Positions 40,701 through 51,125 of a stretch of 64,000 bases of DNA are shown piece after piece. The stretch comes from Turritopsis dohrnii (lineage: Eukaryota > Cnidaria > Hydrozoa > Anthoathecata > Oceaniidae). A program made the position numbers and the translations under genes. Position 1 is the stretch's first letter. Each line of letters starts with the position of its first letter. The notes beneath the pieces are model-generated. The model was given only the letters and a program-made list of their open reading frames with translations. It had not been told where the DNA came from and searched no databases. Location: contig BQMF02000037.1 of NCBI GenBank assembly GCA_027922465.2, forward strand, positions 186,001 through 250,000, written 5' to 3'.

Positions 40701-42218
40701 CATACCTAAAGTTATTGCAATGAAAAGTGTTAGTTACTATCTTATTACATCATAAATACGCATTGCATAAATTAAATATAAGATTTTAAAAACGAAATAT
40801 CTCAGAAACTAAATAATTATGAAATACTAAAAAGAGACTTGTTAAACAACTTTTTGAGCTCTATCATATTTGTAAATATCATTTTGGACGCAGGAATCCC
40901 TTTAAAATTATGATAAATTTTTGAGTTGTCCAGCATGTATGTATATAAAGCAAATTAATATCAAACTCAAAAATGTATATAATATATAATATATAATATA
41001 TTTTTTGAATAAAGTTCTCCTCCCTAAATCTATACATTGTACAGTGGAAAAGAAAATTGTATATTTATTTTTGCCTTATTTAGGACAATTATCACTTAAT
41101 ATTAGAACTAAACTCGTGAAAGCTGTGCATAAGTCTTCCAATATGTGTGAACTCAAAGTCATATTTAGCTCACAACAACGTTTGTCCTCGTTTTTTAGGT
41201 TCAAAGATCGTGTTCCGAAGTCTTTACTTTCAAATGTAGTGTATAAGTTTATGTGTAGAAGCTGCAATGCTTCTTATTTTGGCAAGACCACTAGACATTT
41301 CAAAGTTAGGGCTTCTGAGCACCTAGGTATGTCACCTTTGACCGATAAATTAGTTAAGAACACACAGAGCACAGCTGTTAAGGACCATATTTTGTTTTGT
41401 AACTCTCCTGCGAGCTTTGAAGACTTTCGAATTGTCACCACTGCTCGTAACAACTATTATTTAGAAATAAAAGAGAGCTTAATGATTTATAGAGAGAAGC
41501 CTATTCTTAACAAAAATATCTCCTCTTCTCCATTGTATTTATTTGATAAGTTCGGTTAATTACTCGTCTAGGGAGTGCTTGCATCGTGCAGCATGCTGAC
41601 GAGTAATTTTCCCATATTCGGTAATATTCTGATCTGTCATAACTTGTTATATAATTTTCCCATATTTGGTAATATTCTGATTTGTTATAACTTGTTATAC
41701 AAGGTGTGACTTGTTAAAATTTCGTGTATACTGATGATGGCTGGTGACAGCCGAAAGCTTTAAATAGATTGAACGTGTCTAATGCTATGTCAATAATATT
41801 AATTATTTCAGAAAACTGAACAAGAAAATTGTTGTGTCCTGATAATTGTGGGTCAAATCAAGACTTGTTATAAATCAAAATTTATAATCTCTTTAAAGAA
41901 ATATTAAGTTTCTCAAAGTCTTCGAGAAGATAACCAAGATAGCACTAGAAAATGAATTTAAAATTTTAACATAAAATATTCTCACAGGATAAAAGTAAAA
42001 AAAATGAGAATCACTCTATATACATAGCACTAACTATACATAAGAAAAACTAAAAGTTCCCAAAATGATTTTTAATGATCTTAAGTTTTAACAAGAAAAA
42101 GGAAGGCAAAGGAACAAAAATTAAGGAAGCTATCGTGTTTATTTGTAACAACAAAAATTGAAAAACAAAAAAAAAATCACAAAATATTTACCTTTCCTTT
42201 TGAAGTTTCTACAGACAT
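22763..42218 (-). CDS. EIF2AK4: eIF2-alpha kinase GCN2 (EIF2AK4), 16 exons, lacking the pseudokinase domain
   Basis: Coding exons, in transcription order: 42192-42218, 39445-39504, 39053-39153, 38542-38644, 32397-32518, 31842-31899, 27809-27931, 27574-27707, 27003-27047, 26568-26667, 26041-26259, 25594-25926, 23568-25133, 23359-23496, 23116-23244, 22763-22999. All phases close, giving 1164 residues. Order: RWD domain (about 1-137), short acidic linker, kinase (about 180-525), HisRS-like domain (about 600-985), C-terminal domain ending NEKIILLFSYSTGDVHI. GCN2 senses uncharged tRNA through the HisRS-like domain and phosphorylates eIF2-alpha; the RWD binds GCN1. Vertebrate GCN2 is about 1650 residues with a pseudokinase between RWD and kinase; here a single 58-bp exon lies there. 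The donors of exons 5 and 10 (GTGCGT, GTCAGC) are weak and least certain. The start codon is tentative. Introns host LINE, Penelope and MITE sequence. Confidence 0.9.
23568..25133 (-). CDS. EIF2AK4: GCN2 HisRS-like domain exon (522 codons)
   Basis: One large exon from the kinase C-terminus (RPTAQDLLENV) through the HisRS-like domain. Recognisable blocks are VLRKFGTVHIDLPSI, the GLCFQVILP strand and LAVGGHYG, the counterpart of the AAGGRYD motif of GCN2. HisRS catalytic residues are not expected in GCN2, where the fold binds uncharged tRNA. The exon ends ATC|GTAAGT and is unusually long for this gene. Confidence 0.88.
25594..27931 (-). CDS. EIF2AK4: GCN2 kinase-domain exons
   Basis: Six exons carry a complete kinase core: glycine loop GRGGQG (residues 189-194), AIK lysine at 211, SLNHKNIVRFFSSWTE, an insert rich in Ser and acidic residues (about 250-300) as in other eIF2 kinases, LFIEMELCDKGTLRD, catalytic HRDLKPEN with Asp370, LADFG with Asp388, and the activation segment TADIGTSRYRAPE. 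The two activation-loop threonines align with the autophosphorylation sites of GCN2. The small exon 27003-27047 was found because it restores NIVRFF and bridges phases 2 and 2. All residues needed for activity are present. Confidence 0.9.
28984..31190 (+). mobile_element. CR1/jockey-like LINE remnant, antisense in a GCN2 intron
   Basis: Overlapping frames in series (29196-29897, 29816-30166, 30105-30368, 30347-31072) carry reverse transcriptase blocks in order: DIPTKIIKTSKEI, NYRPISVLLVVSKLYEK, VMDLSKAFDTI, GIPQGS, FADDNS, KLLGVTLDDQLTF, and a C-terminal domain with KKLHERALQI. At least three frameshifts show it is dead. The 3' end has TTTA repeats from about 31080. The endonuclease region is absent or unrecognisable. 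The frame at 28984-29250 may be a decayed upstream part or unrelated. Confidence 0.88.
31842..42218 (-). CDS. EIF2AK4: GCN2 RWD-domain exons and linker
   Basis: Five small exons encode the RWD fold: MLKNEINRIKKEY, NDTETISLHLMPAGD, VDVKFLCSKNYP, ISFKITESPGL, then the helical LYPLVDLMFNLLKEW. The usual YPxxxP signature is only partly kept (NYPARSG). Exon 31842-31899 is an acidic 19-codon linker (SEEEPSGLVNEDASNG) that joins directly to the kinase exon. Confidence 0.85.
32818..33025. repeat. GTAA and AATA microsatellites flanking a repeat fragment
   Basis: A GTAA run (about 32820-32843) and an ATAA-rich run (about 32978-33025) flank about 130 bp of non-coding sequence that looks like a retroelement 3' end. 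It lies within a GCN2 intron. Confidence 0.6.
33800..35212 (-). mobile_element. Second CR1/jockey-like LINE remnant in a GCN2 intron
   Basis: On the minus strand: VDLQKAFDTVDHSILLSKL, HGVPQGS, then by frameshift GPLLFLLYINNL and FADDTHLLYF, then a decayed C-terminal part down to about 33900 including NHLYGTRARDRGL. Stops and frameshifts are frequent. It differs in sequence from the LINE at 29-31 kb, so it is a separate insertion. It is 5'-truncated. Confidence 0.88.
39766..39880. repeat. Short hairpin MITE with AATTTTCGCG-type ends
   Basis: GGAATTAATTTTCGCAAATT on the left mirrors CGCGAAAATTAATCC on the right, enclosing about 110 bp. Related AATTTTCGCG fragments occur near 37705-37730 and 38300-38385 in the same gene and near 20470-20540. 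Confidence 0.55.
40415..40908. mobile_element. Long foldback MITE with 35-bp perfect inverted ends
   Basis: The left arm ATTTTAAAGGGATTCCTGCG (continuing GTCCAAAATGATATTT) is perfectly inverted at 40874-40908. The palindrome continues inward with mismatches: GATGTAATAAGATAGTA near 40570 mirrors TACTATCTTATTACATC near 40737. It is 494 bp with no coding capacity, inside GCN2 intron 1. Confidence 0.85.
41005..41770 (+). mobile_element. Penelope-like element 3' fragment with GIY-YIG endonuclease domain
   Basis: An undamaged 184-codon frame (41005-41559) matches the C-terminus of Penelope-like retroelements: VYKFMCRSCNASYFGKTTRH is the GIY-YIG core with its CxxC motif, followed by FKVRASEHLG, KDHILFCN and the LEIKESLMI helix with its catalytic Glu. 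The reverse transcriptase is missing, so the copy is 5'-truncated. Downstream to about 41770 is non-coding sequence ending near GATGATGGCTGGTGACAGCC, typical of Penelope 3' ends. It sits about 100 bp from the foldback MITE, in sense opposite to GCN2. Confidence 0.88.
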
Positions 42219-42226
42219 TTTCAATG

Positions 42227-42303
42227 CTAAGTAGACCCAGATAATCCCATTTTTGGTACCACTTTCAGTTTCGTTATTTCTTCTTCAATTTGGTGACAGA
42301 CAT
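42227..42303 (-). promoter_or_regulatory. Two short upstream ORFs ahead of the GCN2 start
   Basis: On the minus strand, a 9-codon ORF (42303-42274, encoding MSVTKLKKK) and a 7-codon ORF (42250-42227, encoding MGLSGST) precede the proposed start at 42218. Neither is in frame with the main ORF, provided the region is transcribed as 5' UTR. Confidence 0.35.
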
Positions 42304-42394
42304 CTTACCAATCTCAGTCGATCTATTTTAGCGAGTTGTCTCACATCCTAACCTTATCAGTCTCTTTTTGACTGTAGGGTCTTTTTTTACAAGA

Positions 42395-42397
<3 letters not shown>

Positions 42398-42437
<40 letters not shown>
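42398..42437. repeat. TTA trinucleotide microsatellite
   Basis: About 13 perfect TTA units, just upstream of the proposed GCN2 start region. Confidence 0.95.
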
Positions 42438-42438
<1 letters not shown>

Positions 42439-42536
42439 GAATATTTTACAAGGATATATACATTTCAGAAATACATCTGTTATCAATATGTGTCCTTGAA
42501 AAAAGAAAAAAGATTGAGAGAAAAAGTAAAAATTAT

Positions 42537-42914
42537 TACACGCTTTTTTTTTATAAGAATACACTTTATAAGAATGTCCATGATGAAAATGGCCAAAAAA
42601 TTAAGAATATCGTAAGAATATTGCCATCATGAAAATTTTCATTTTTTTTTTTTTTTTTATGAATATATTTTCAAATGCATCTAAAGCCTTCTCGAGCTGA
42701 TTTAGCTGATTTAGCTTTTGTTTTTTATGCATACACATAAGAAAGTCTTCTGTTTTTACATTACTTTTCGATGATTTTGAGACTATGACTGGTAAAATCT
42801 AAAAATTAACCTTAAGAATATGTTAAGAATATTATATGATGATTTCGACCAAAAAGTTAAGAATATCCATGATGAAATGGATTTACACCATTCTTATAAA
42901 AAAAAAAGCGTGTA
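42537..42914. mobile_element. MITE with TACACGC terminal inverted repeats
   Basis: TACACGCTTTTTTTTTATAA at the left end is mirrored by TTATAAAAAAAAAAGCGTGTA at the right end. Mirrored inner motifs (TTAAGAATAT, CATGATGAAA) repeat inside. About 378 bp, non-coding. Confidence 0.75.
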
Positions 42915-43029
42915 GTTTATTTATATATATATGTTCAATTAAAAAACAATAAAATCAATGAAAAGAGCAGCTGAAACTGGCAATAAAATAGTTTGCAGTG
43001 AGCGGAAAAGATAGAAGGATATAAGGAAA

Positions 43030-43386
43030 CTATTTAAAAAACAGTTTCACCTGCTCTTTGAAGCCAGTATCGGCCTCTCTGGTTGATTTTGGGAGAGAGT
43101 TGTATAATTTTGCTCCCATAAAATAAAAACTGCCTTTAGCAAATTCAAGTTTCACTCTTGGAATATCAACCAGAACATTATTGTTTCTAGTGTTTCGACT
43201 GTGATGACGTAGTTTGAAATAGTTTTCAAATTTTGGTGCAACGTTTCTATCAAGACATTTTCGGACTGTAAGAACAGCTTGTTTACTCATTACATTATAT
43301 ATGGGAGCAGTTTTTGTTCTAAGCAATCTGTCGGCTCGCAGTTCCAGTGATGTTAGCTTATTCTTCTGTGTTTGATTTAAGTTCAA
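43030..43386 (-). pseudogene. 3' fragment of a LINE reverse transcriptase ORF
   Basis: The 118-residue frame ends with VDIPRVKLEFAKGSFYFMGA and KLYNSLPKS, the pattern of the C-terminal tail of CR1/jockey-type ORF2 proteins (RVK, then a KLWNSLP-like block). No catalytic reverse transcriptase blocks are present. It is distinct from the LINEs in GCN2 introns. Family assignment is from the tail only. Confidence 0.6.
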
Positions 43387-43651
43387 ATGGGCTATACATT
43401 CTTGTTTTATGTCGGACGGACAAATCTACACTTAGGGCTATTTTAAAAACAGCACGTTTATGATACCATATCAAGCAAACGTTTTTCAAAAGTATATTAA
43501 AATAGAATTTACAAAATTCCAAAACATGATTTCTACAAGAATGATACAATATCGAAACAAACAGTTATCGTGTCCAGATGGACAAAATGCTAATATACTT
43601 TTGTAACACACCCTGTAGGGCATCCATTGTGGAGTGAGTGGGGTGTTCAGG

Positions 43652-46352
43652 TGTCTCAAATACCGTCATACCGTCAAAATGTTGGGTCAAATACCGTTAT
43701 ACCGTCTAAAAAGGAAGCCTAATACCGATACCGGCTCTTTTATTGGGACAATTATTCAAGAAACTATTGAGACAGGTTCATACCCTAATGTATTTGGATC
43801 CCGTTGCTCAAAGGGTTGCAAAACCACTTAATATTCCAGTTAAAATATTAAAGAACAAAAGCCTGAAAACGTAATTTTGCTTTGTTATACTGCGTTCTTG
43901 TTAAGTTCGCTAAGAAGTAATCAATATCCTAACAACAATTCATTCCAGATGTATGCAAAATACAAACAAATAATTCTTGAAAATCAATACACCATTAAAT
44001 GGTTAAATATGATACTAAATAATATACAATCAATTAAAAGCTATGAGACTATTACTATAAACCAACATTATTGATGCACACTGCATGCGGAAAGGCTGTC
44101 GTCGTATGATTTGATGATACAGTAGAATCTGTCTAACGCGGACACCGTTGGTTCCAAAAAATAGTTGTCCGCTTTAACAAGATGTTTGTCTTTTAATTTT
44201 GAACTGGATTTTGACCAAGAAGTGTTTTTAATGCCGTTTTTACCATAAATATTGATTTGAGACTTGGTTTTTGAGCATGCTTTAAGTTTTCTTTAAAGAA
44301 TGAAAAAACAAACGTTTACAAGCTCTGACTAAAATAGTATTTGATCGAGGACTGCTTCCGTTTCTTCAGTTGGAGATGCTCGATCTTTTTTGTGATGGTG
44401 GACAGCATTTCTTAGCTTTCATTATTAAAGACATGTCATCGCTCTAGCTTGTCAAGCATCGCGATTATCTCTTTCAGACTCATGCTTTCTTGTGCCGGTC
44501 CCTCAATTTCGCCATTGCTCTCGTCACTGTCGGAATTTTCTTCGCCTGCCAGATTACTTTCACAATGCTCAAATTCGTTGATGTTAGCTTCTCTACCTCG
44601 AACTCGCCAATCGATCTGAAATTCATTGAAATTTAGCTCAGATCCTTGGACGTTTTTGTCGAAATCAGCGTATTTTAAAATTGTTGTCAATTTATTTTTG
44701 AAAGTTTCCGCCTTATAGAAAGTGCTTACAAAAAAAATGCCGCTTTCACAAGTGTCCGCTTTATGATTGTCCGCTTTATAGAGATTTTTCTATGAGAGTT
44801 TGACCTAAAATCAAACCCGCTTTATAGGGTGTGTCCGCTTTAGACAGATTCCACTTTTATTAATTTTCACTCAAATTTAATCTGATTTTAAAAGGAGAGC
44901 CCCCGTCATGGATTTGAAAGTGAGGGGGTGGGAGCTAAAAAAAAATCATAATTTGCCTAAAAATGTAGCCCACTATGGTTGGGCGACGAAGAAAATTTTG
45001 GTTTCCAGAGTCTCAATGGCATTTAAATCGATTACTGGGAATAATTCTCACTAGAAATTTTCATTTTACTGAGTGTGAAATGTTGTGAAAAACGCAAATT
45101 ATTTAGGAGAATCTTGCTTATCTCGAAAACTTCTTAAGTTCATTGAATATAAAAAAAAAAAGGATGTGACGAAATTTGGTTACGTAGTAAAACTTCGTAA
45201 AAACCGTTAGCTTGAAATACAAAAAAATGTGTCAGTGCAAGTAAAAAGCACCTTCGTTCAGAAGTGTTATGGTACAGCCAGAATTTGGAAACTATTTCTA
45301 TAACGTTAACAGGACTTGCTCAAAGACGACTTTACTGCATGCTGGTAAGTTGACACATAAATAAAAAAAGTATTGTAATAAACTATGAAGACAACAAAGA
45401 ATACATCTAGCAAAATGCTATGGAAAGTCGGAAATGAACATAGAGCCAATCCGACAAATTATGCTAATAGGTTACTTTTCTTCTATAAACTCTGCGAAAT
45501 TCTCATCAATTTTTACCCGGAAGTTGAACGCTTCCTGATAAGATTTGCCGGAATCACCAGCTTTATAAAATAAAGTGCCTCAGTTTTTAAAATGGTAATT
45601 TTTAACTTGTCAGACAGAACACCTCACTCACTTATCCCTGTTTTGAACACAGTTCTTCTGATGTCTGAATTATTTTTTGAAACGTAAAACAAATGCAAAG
45701 GAAAACCTTTCTAACACCTCCAACATCCTATCTACAAATATAACTTGCGTAGAAGAACAGCTATTTTAGCGGACATAAAAAGTTCTTTTTAAAAGACGCG
45801 ACAACAAAGAAAAAGAATTAGGGAGATTCGTAAACTCGACGAGCCTGTTACACGAAAAAAATCAATTACTTGTGAGAATTTTTTTAAAACTTTCTACTAA
45901 AACTGTACTTCAAAGATTTAAAGCCTTTTGTTGTATCAAAAGAAACATCATTACTTTACACGCTTATTTCAAGTGTTGATGTGAAGTTTCTAATGACTTT
46001 GTAGGGAAAAAATCACGAACAACTCTACTAAGTTGTATACAACTCCCTACAAATCTATAGAAAAATAGTGTCGTGTAAACGAAACATGGTTTTTCCGAAT
46101 CCCTCTAATGAAAACATTCGAAATATGGTACCACAACTAACGCATCATTCAAAATATCGACATTATATCATGATCACGTGTATGACAAACTACTCCATAC
46201 CGAAATACCGGATTTTTACCGGCACAAAAACGGTCGATTTACCGTCACCGGCAGAAGATGAAATACCGTAACCCCGTCGTTTTTTTCGCCAAATACCGTC
46301 ATATCGGACAAAAAAGAGGCCCAATACCGTTATACCGTCAAAAATTTGTACA
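43652..46352. mobile_element. Possible DNA transposon bounded by ATACCGT-rich ends
   Basis: Clusters of ATACCGT-type heptamers occur at 43660-43735 and at 46195-46345 (ATACCGTTATACCGTC on both sides). Between them lie 2.5 kb with a pogo remnant. The ends are not clean inverted repeats, so the boundaries and the idea of a single element are tentative. Confidence 0.35.
44120..44855 (-). mobile_element. Second-family pogo/Tigger element remnant
   Basis: Ends are TA|CAGTAGAATCTGTCTAACGC and, read in reverse, AGTGGAATCTGTCTAAAGCG. The interior minus-strand frame 44436-44690 is a fragment with an acidic segment (CESNLAGEENSDSDESN) and a helical end (SLKEIIAMLDKLE), like the C-terminus of Tigger transposases. 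The GTCCGCTTTATA motifs near both ends show extended subterminal repeats. Confidence 0.78.
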
Positions 46353-48318
46353 AACAAAAAGTTAGTGCTGATTTAGAATCTGGTGATCATCATTATCATG
46401 CAATCATTTAATGCTTGCAGGACGTTTTTACAAGCCAAACACTTTTGGTTCAACATCATGAGTAATTGTTAACTTTTGAGCTAAAGGTGTTTTTATATAT
46501 ATAACCCTTCTTCCATGTACATTTTGTACGATGTTTACAGACAACATTTAGCGGACAGAAGCGTAACAAGAAAGATGACATCGTCTTAACACTATCAGCA
46601 TTAGTTGGAAAATTCAATCTTGTGTTTATATATCATAAACGATATTCAACTTTACGTTACTTTACGTAAATCATCCCAGCCAAGTCTTGAAAGGAAAACC
46701 TCAAGTGGTGCATACGTGTTGCTTGCAATTAAGTTGCAATGAAGGCCTCTTAATGGAAGCATTAGACATTATGAAAAAAATATATTATACTACTATCTTT
46801 GCAATAGTTTTGACATTCTTTTCATAAAGTTCATCATTTTCCTTTTTGAAATCTTTCATACTTTAAGGGAAGAAACTTTGAAAGAGTTTTCCGCGAAAGT
46901 TTCTTTCCTTAAAGTACATCTTAGCCAGTACTTTTCAAATTTCAATATTTTGTTGCTTATATAAATCCGTGTATCAGTAGAAAAACTCTTCACACCAATT
47001 AAAAAATTTTGCAATTTTGAAGACTTTTTTAAATCTCATGAAGGATGATTTGAATAAAGGATGATATTTTACGAACGTCTTTGATGAATGTCGTAAATGA
47101 AATGGTGTTGTATTTTCCAATCTACATATGCAAGATACAATCGTCCTTCGTTTTGCTTTTGGATTTCTGTGAGGCGCGGTTCCTCTGTCCAAACCTAGCG
47201 TTTATCTTCGTACATGTGCGCTTATTTATGTCGTTATGGCACGTCGTCAAAATGTTAATTCCTGTGAACCATAATGGCATGCATCCATTCTACTCAAAAT
47301 TGTATTCATATCTCGAAATACCTTTTGTATTGGTGTAACATGATATCAAAATTTCAGAAACATTCATAGTGGTGAAAGAATGTCTTTATGTTCCCACCGC
47401 CATTCTATAACAATTCGTTCATATTTATGTAGATTACTGAACTTCGTGAATAATGTCCAAAACAATAGCTGTTAAGAATTTTATGCTGAATCGTATCATG
47501 TGGTCACTTTTACGAAGCGAAATACCGTTTTAAAATACTGTATTGTTACTATTACTGTCCTTGGAAATTACATTTTTGTTGTGGTTTGATACTATGGAGG
47601 TTAAAAGATGTGTTGTGGTTTGATATTATGGAGGTTAAGAAAATGAGTGGTTTCACATTTTGGAGTGAACCTTAAAATGATTACAGAGCATGAAATCGTT
47701 AGCAAATTCCGGCCAATTTTTGACTAATTTTCAAAATTTCTTCAAAGGAAAGACGACATCTTTCAACAAATCCGTTTATCATGATTGACTAGCTTTCAGA
47801 GGCGTCTCCCTCCATGCTCACGTCTACTCACGTCTGTTTCCATGTTCACGTCTACTCACCTCTGTTTCCATGCTCACGTCTACTCACGTCTGTTTCCATG
47901 CTCACGTCTACTCACGTCTGTTTCCATGCTCACGTCTACTCACGTCTGTTACTATATCATTCCAAATTAGAAACACTAGAATAATTCTAAAGGCATTGAC
48001 TGAAAGCACTCTGCACGATCATCGTATGTTCTGAGTTGACAACAAAAATTTCCAAAGACTTTAAATTAGAAATTTCAGAAAGATTCTGTGATTTGAAAGA
48101 TTCTGCTTATCTCTTGCACCTATTGCAAATGATGCAAGGGTGTTATGAGGCTTTTGTTAATGTTATGTTTTAAAGGAACTTAATTAATACCATCATGCGA
48201 ACAAGTAATTCAGTTGCCAGGAAATACAGGAAATAATATTACAATGCAGTTAGTTATTAACGTTGTCATTGGCAGTTCTTGGGGGTTCTGTAATAAAATG
48301 GTTCTTTCCCCTAACATA
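46353..48318. other. Non-genic stretch with a minisatellite
   Basis: No supported coding exon. It contains a 28-bp minisatellite and otherwise AT-rich single-copy-looking sequence. Confidence 0.5.
47812..47951. repeat. 28-bp minisatellite, five copies
   Basis: Five consecutive 28-bp units (start positions 47812, 47840, 47868, 47896, 47924) of the form CCATGCTCACGTCTACTCAC plus GTCTGTTT, with very few substitutions. 28 is not a multiple of three, so the open frame through it is accidental. Confidence 0.95.
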
Positions 48319-49002
48319 CCCAGTGGGCACACGACGTTTTTGAGGCGTCTCATTTTAATCGCGAAATGGTCGTTTGATCGTGAGATCATTTTGCGTCGTC
48401 GTAGGGACATCTGAAAGTGGGACGTCCCAATTGGGATCCTTTTACGATCAAATAACGAACTGGGAAAAAGTTTGAAATTTCATTCCGCTGTTACTAAACA
48501 GTATACTTTGAGTAACAATAACATACTTCATATGGAATTTACATTCGTACCGATTCCTTTTCTTGGTCGTGTGAGGGATGATTTCACAACGTTTTGGGAC
48601 GTCTCTATACAGATTAAATCACGACCTTTGAAAGAATTCTAAATTGTCAAAAGCCATCAGTCGACAAAGATTCATCGAATATGTTTTACAACAGTTGAAT
48701 GATTTTAAGAATTTAAAGTAGACCAGTCACAAATACATAAGACAAAGAGAAATTGCTTGGTTATAAAATTTACGTGTGATATAGAAAGTTTCAAAGGCAT
48801 AAAATGACTTTCTTGTAACAAAAGCTTAATACTGTTAATAATGATACATGTAACATAAGTTTAGATAAAAACAGGTTAAGATAAAACTTAGAAGAGTTAA
48901 TTAAACATGGCGTTTTGTCAAAGTTAAACTGGCAAAGTGGAGTGACGTCTTACGGATGAAAACTTTACTTTACGACTTTACGACGTCTTTGTGGCCGCTG
49001 GG
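48319..49002. mobile_element. MITE-like element with CCCAGNGGNCAC ends and TA target
   Basis: Left end TA|CCCAGTGGGCACACGACG, right end CGACGTCTTTGTGGCCGCTGGG|TA. The 12-bp termini are near-perfect inverted repeats with TA on both flanks. Inner ACGTC and GGGACGTC motifs recur. No transposase frame. Confidence 0.7.
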
Positions 49003-49140
49003 TAAATAAAGTATATTGTATAGCATAAAGCAAGAAGTAAAAGAAATTGGTATTTCACACGTGTAGGTAAATTGGGTGCATTCGTATGTAGACTGTTAAC
49101 GAAGTGTGTTAAGATATCAGGTAAGGAGAGAAGAAATGAA

Positions 49141-49240
49141 AAATGAAAAAGATGTGGAAGAAGAGAAATGAAAAAGATGTGGAAGAAGAGAAATGAAAAA
49201 GATGTTGAAGAAAAGAAATGAAAAAGATGTGGAAGAAGAG
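49141..49240. repeat. 25-bp tandem repeat, four exact-length copies
   Basis: Units AAATGAAAAAGATGTGGAAG plus AAGAG at 49141, 49166, 49191 and 49216; the third has two substitutions. The 173-codon minus-strand frame crossing it (Phe/Leu/His repeats) is an artefact. Confidence 0.92.
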
Positions 49241-51100
49241 AAACCAGTGTTGATACAATAGATCGAAATGTGTTGTAGGGAGAAAGCAATATTATGAAAA
49301 CAGTGCCGTAACCACGATTTTTATATTGAAGGGGCCTGTCTTCATAGTCTTCATACAGAGAGTAATGTAAGAGCTTTGGTTTATCGAGCAAATAAAAAGG
49401 TGAATAAGATAAGTAAACATTCATTAAAAATGTCTTTATTGTCTTTCTACATACATATTTGTGTTTTACAAGAAAAAACTTATTTTGTCTTTCCATCAAC
49501 CATTTTTGAAAACATATTTTGGGGGTCTTAGGCCCTCCTGGCCCCCGGTAGTTACGACAGTTATGGCACAGGAAAATAAAACTTCACATATTTTCGTATA
49601 CTCGCATTTCAACTGACGTCAAAGTCTTAGATAGGGTATCGATATTAAACTACAAAGATTACAGAAATCGAGCGACATCGAGTGAAAATACAAAAGACGA
49701 TAATTCCTAAGTTACTCGACTCCTAAGTTACTAGATAGTTAGTATGGATTTTGAATTCAATGTGACAAAATTCAGAAGTCATTAAAGTCATAGAAGGTGA
49801 CACAATGTCATCCAACAGATCATGTGACACAAAGACCTGTGAATGTAGTGAATGTAAAACCAAAGAAAGAAACCAAGACACTTATACAGATATTGCCTTA
49901 TTATTTCAGCCTGTATTTATGAGAATCCTTTTAAATTAAACACGATTTGATTGGAGATAAGACCAGATATGATTAGAATGTTTAGGAAGAACACCAGTCC
50001 CATAGTAACCGAAATCCAATGTTGTAATTGGTAGAAAAATGGATCTGTATGTAGAAGTAAAAAAATATTAAGAAGATCAAGTTTCATAAATAAATCATGA
50101 TTCGGATAGAAAAAGTCTTCTTGAGTTGGTTCAAGCAAACTGTTTTCTATCAGACGCGGAAAACAGCAAAAATCTATCATATTTTTTTCCTTTATTGTAT
50201 TGTTTAGTTAGACCTGATCCGATGAAATTACAAACAAAAATTAATGCTTGCTAAAAGACTATCTTTTGGTTTATCAATAATAAAATTTTTAACAGCCTCT
50301 TGATCTGTGTCCAGCAATCCGCTGTTAGCAAAAATCCTGCCAAATACGTTATTGAATTTTTTTGGGTAGCGATATGGGCGTGGCCTTTGTGAAATTCATA
50401 ACAAAATAAATAAATAATTCAACTAACCACTGCAATTTGTGTTGAATTCATTTTAGTTCTATCTTTTTTTAATGGAAGTATTGTTTAAAATTTCTGCTAA
50501 AAAGGGAAAGATTTTTACAGCTACTAATGTTTGAATGTGTCATGTAGCATGTCACCTTACTCTTGATATTTTTTTGTATCTGTGCAGAATCTCTCAATTC
50601 TATTCTCATTTTCGTCAATTTTTTTTCTCATTTTTGATCTTGTTATGGATATCTCACATCGTGAGATAAAGCTTTCGCCACATGGAACAGTTTCTTATAG
50701 GAAAATGTTTTTGACAGATGGTTGCAGTTTGGAAAAACAGTTGGCGATAGAAGAGACTGATTTATTAAAAGTTATACTTCTTTATGAACAACTAAATAGT
50801 TTCATAACTCTTTTTTATGGTAAATTTTTATTAACATTATCTTTTTCAAGTTTTTCATTCAAACTCTTTTGAAATGATTTCTTGATTGGCCGATAAAGTA
50901 GTTTTCCTGACTCCCTATGTAATCACATCCTTTATGGACGTAAGTCAGGAAGTCAGGAACATCAAAATGAGTGATGGTTGGTGGTTGCCATTAGCTTGTT
51001 TTTCTACAACGAAAAGGCGTTATATTTAGATAATGTTGAGTCTGTTATTTCCCTTCAAATCTCTAGCCATAGTGGCGCATTTTCATGTTCTTTTTGAGAA
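49241..51100. other. Non-genic AT-rich stretch
   Basis: Several open frames of 80-100 codons occur (for example 49917-50180 on the minus strand, with two hydrophobic stretches), but none has a recognised family or convincing splice partners. Confidence 0.45.
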
Positions 51101-51125
51101 TGATGAAATTTGTTCCTGAGATCAT

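Noticed and set aside
42398..42437. CRISPR-like or other regular spaced repeats
   Set aside because: Only simple microsatellites and minisatellites are present; no repeat-spacer structure anywhere, and this is an animal genome.
47785..47970. Plus-strand frame with SRLLTSVSM-like repeats
   Set aside because: It arises from a 28-bp minisatellite whose unit is not a multiple of three.
48978..49499. 173-codon minus-strand frame
   Set aside because: Its middle is the 25-bp tandem repeat and the rest shows no domain or splice context.
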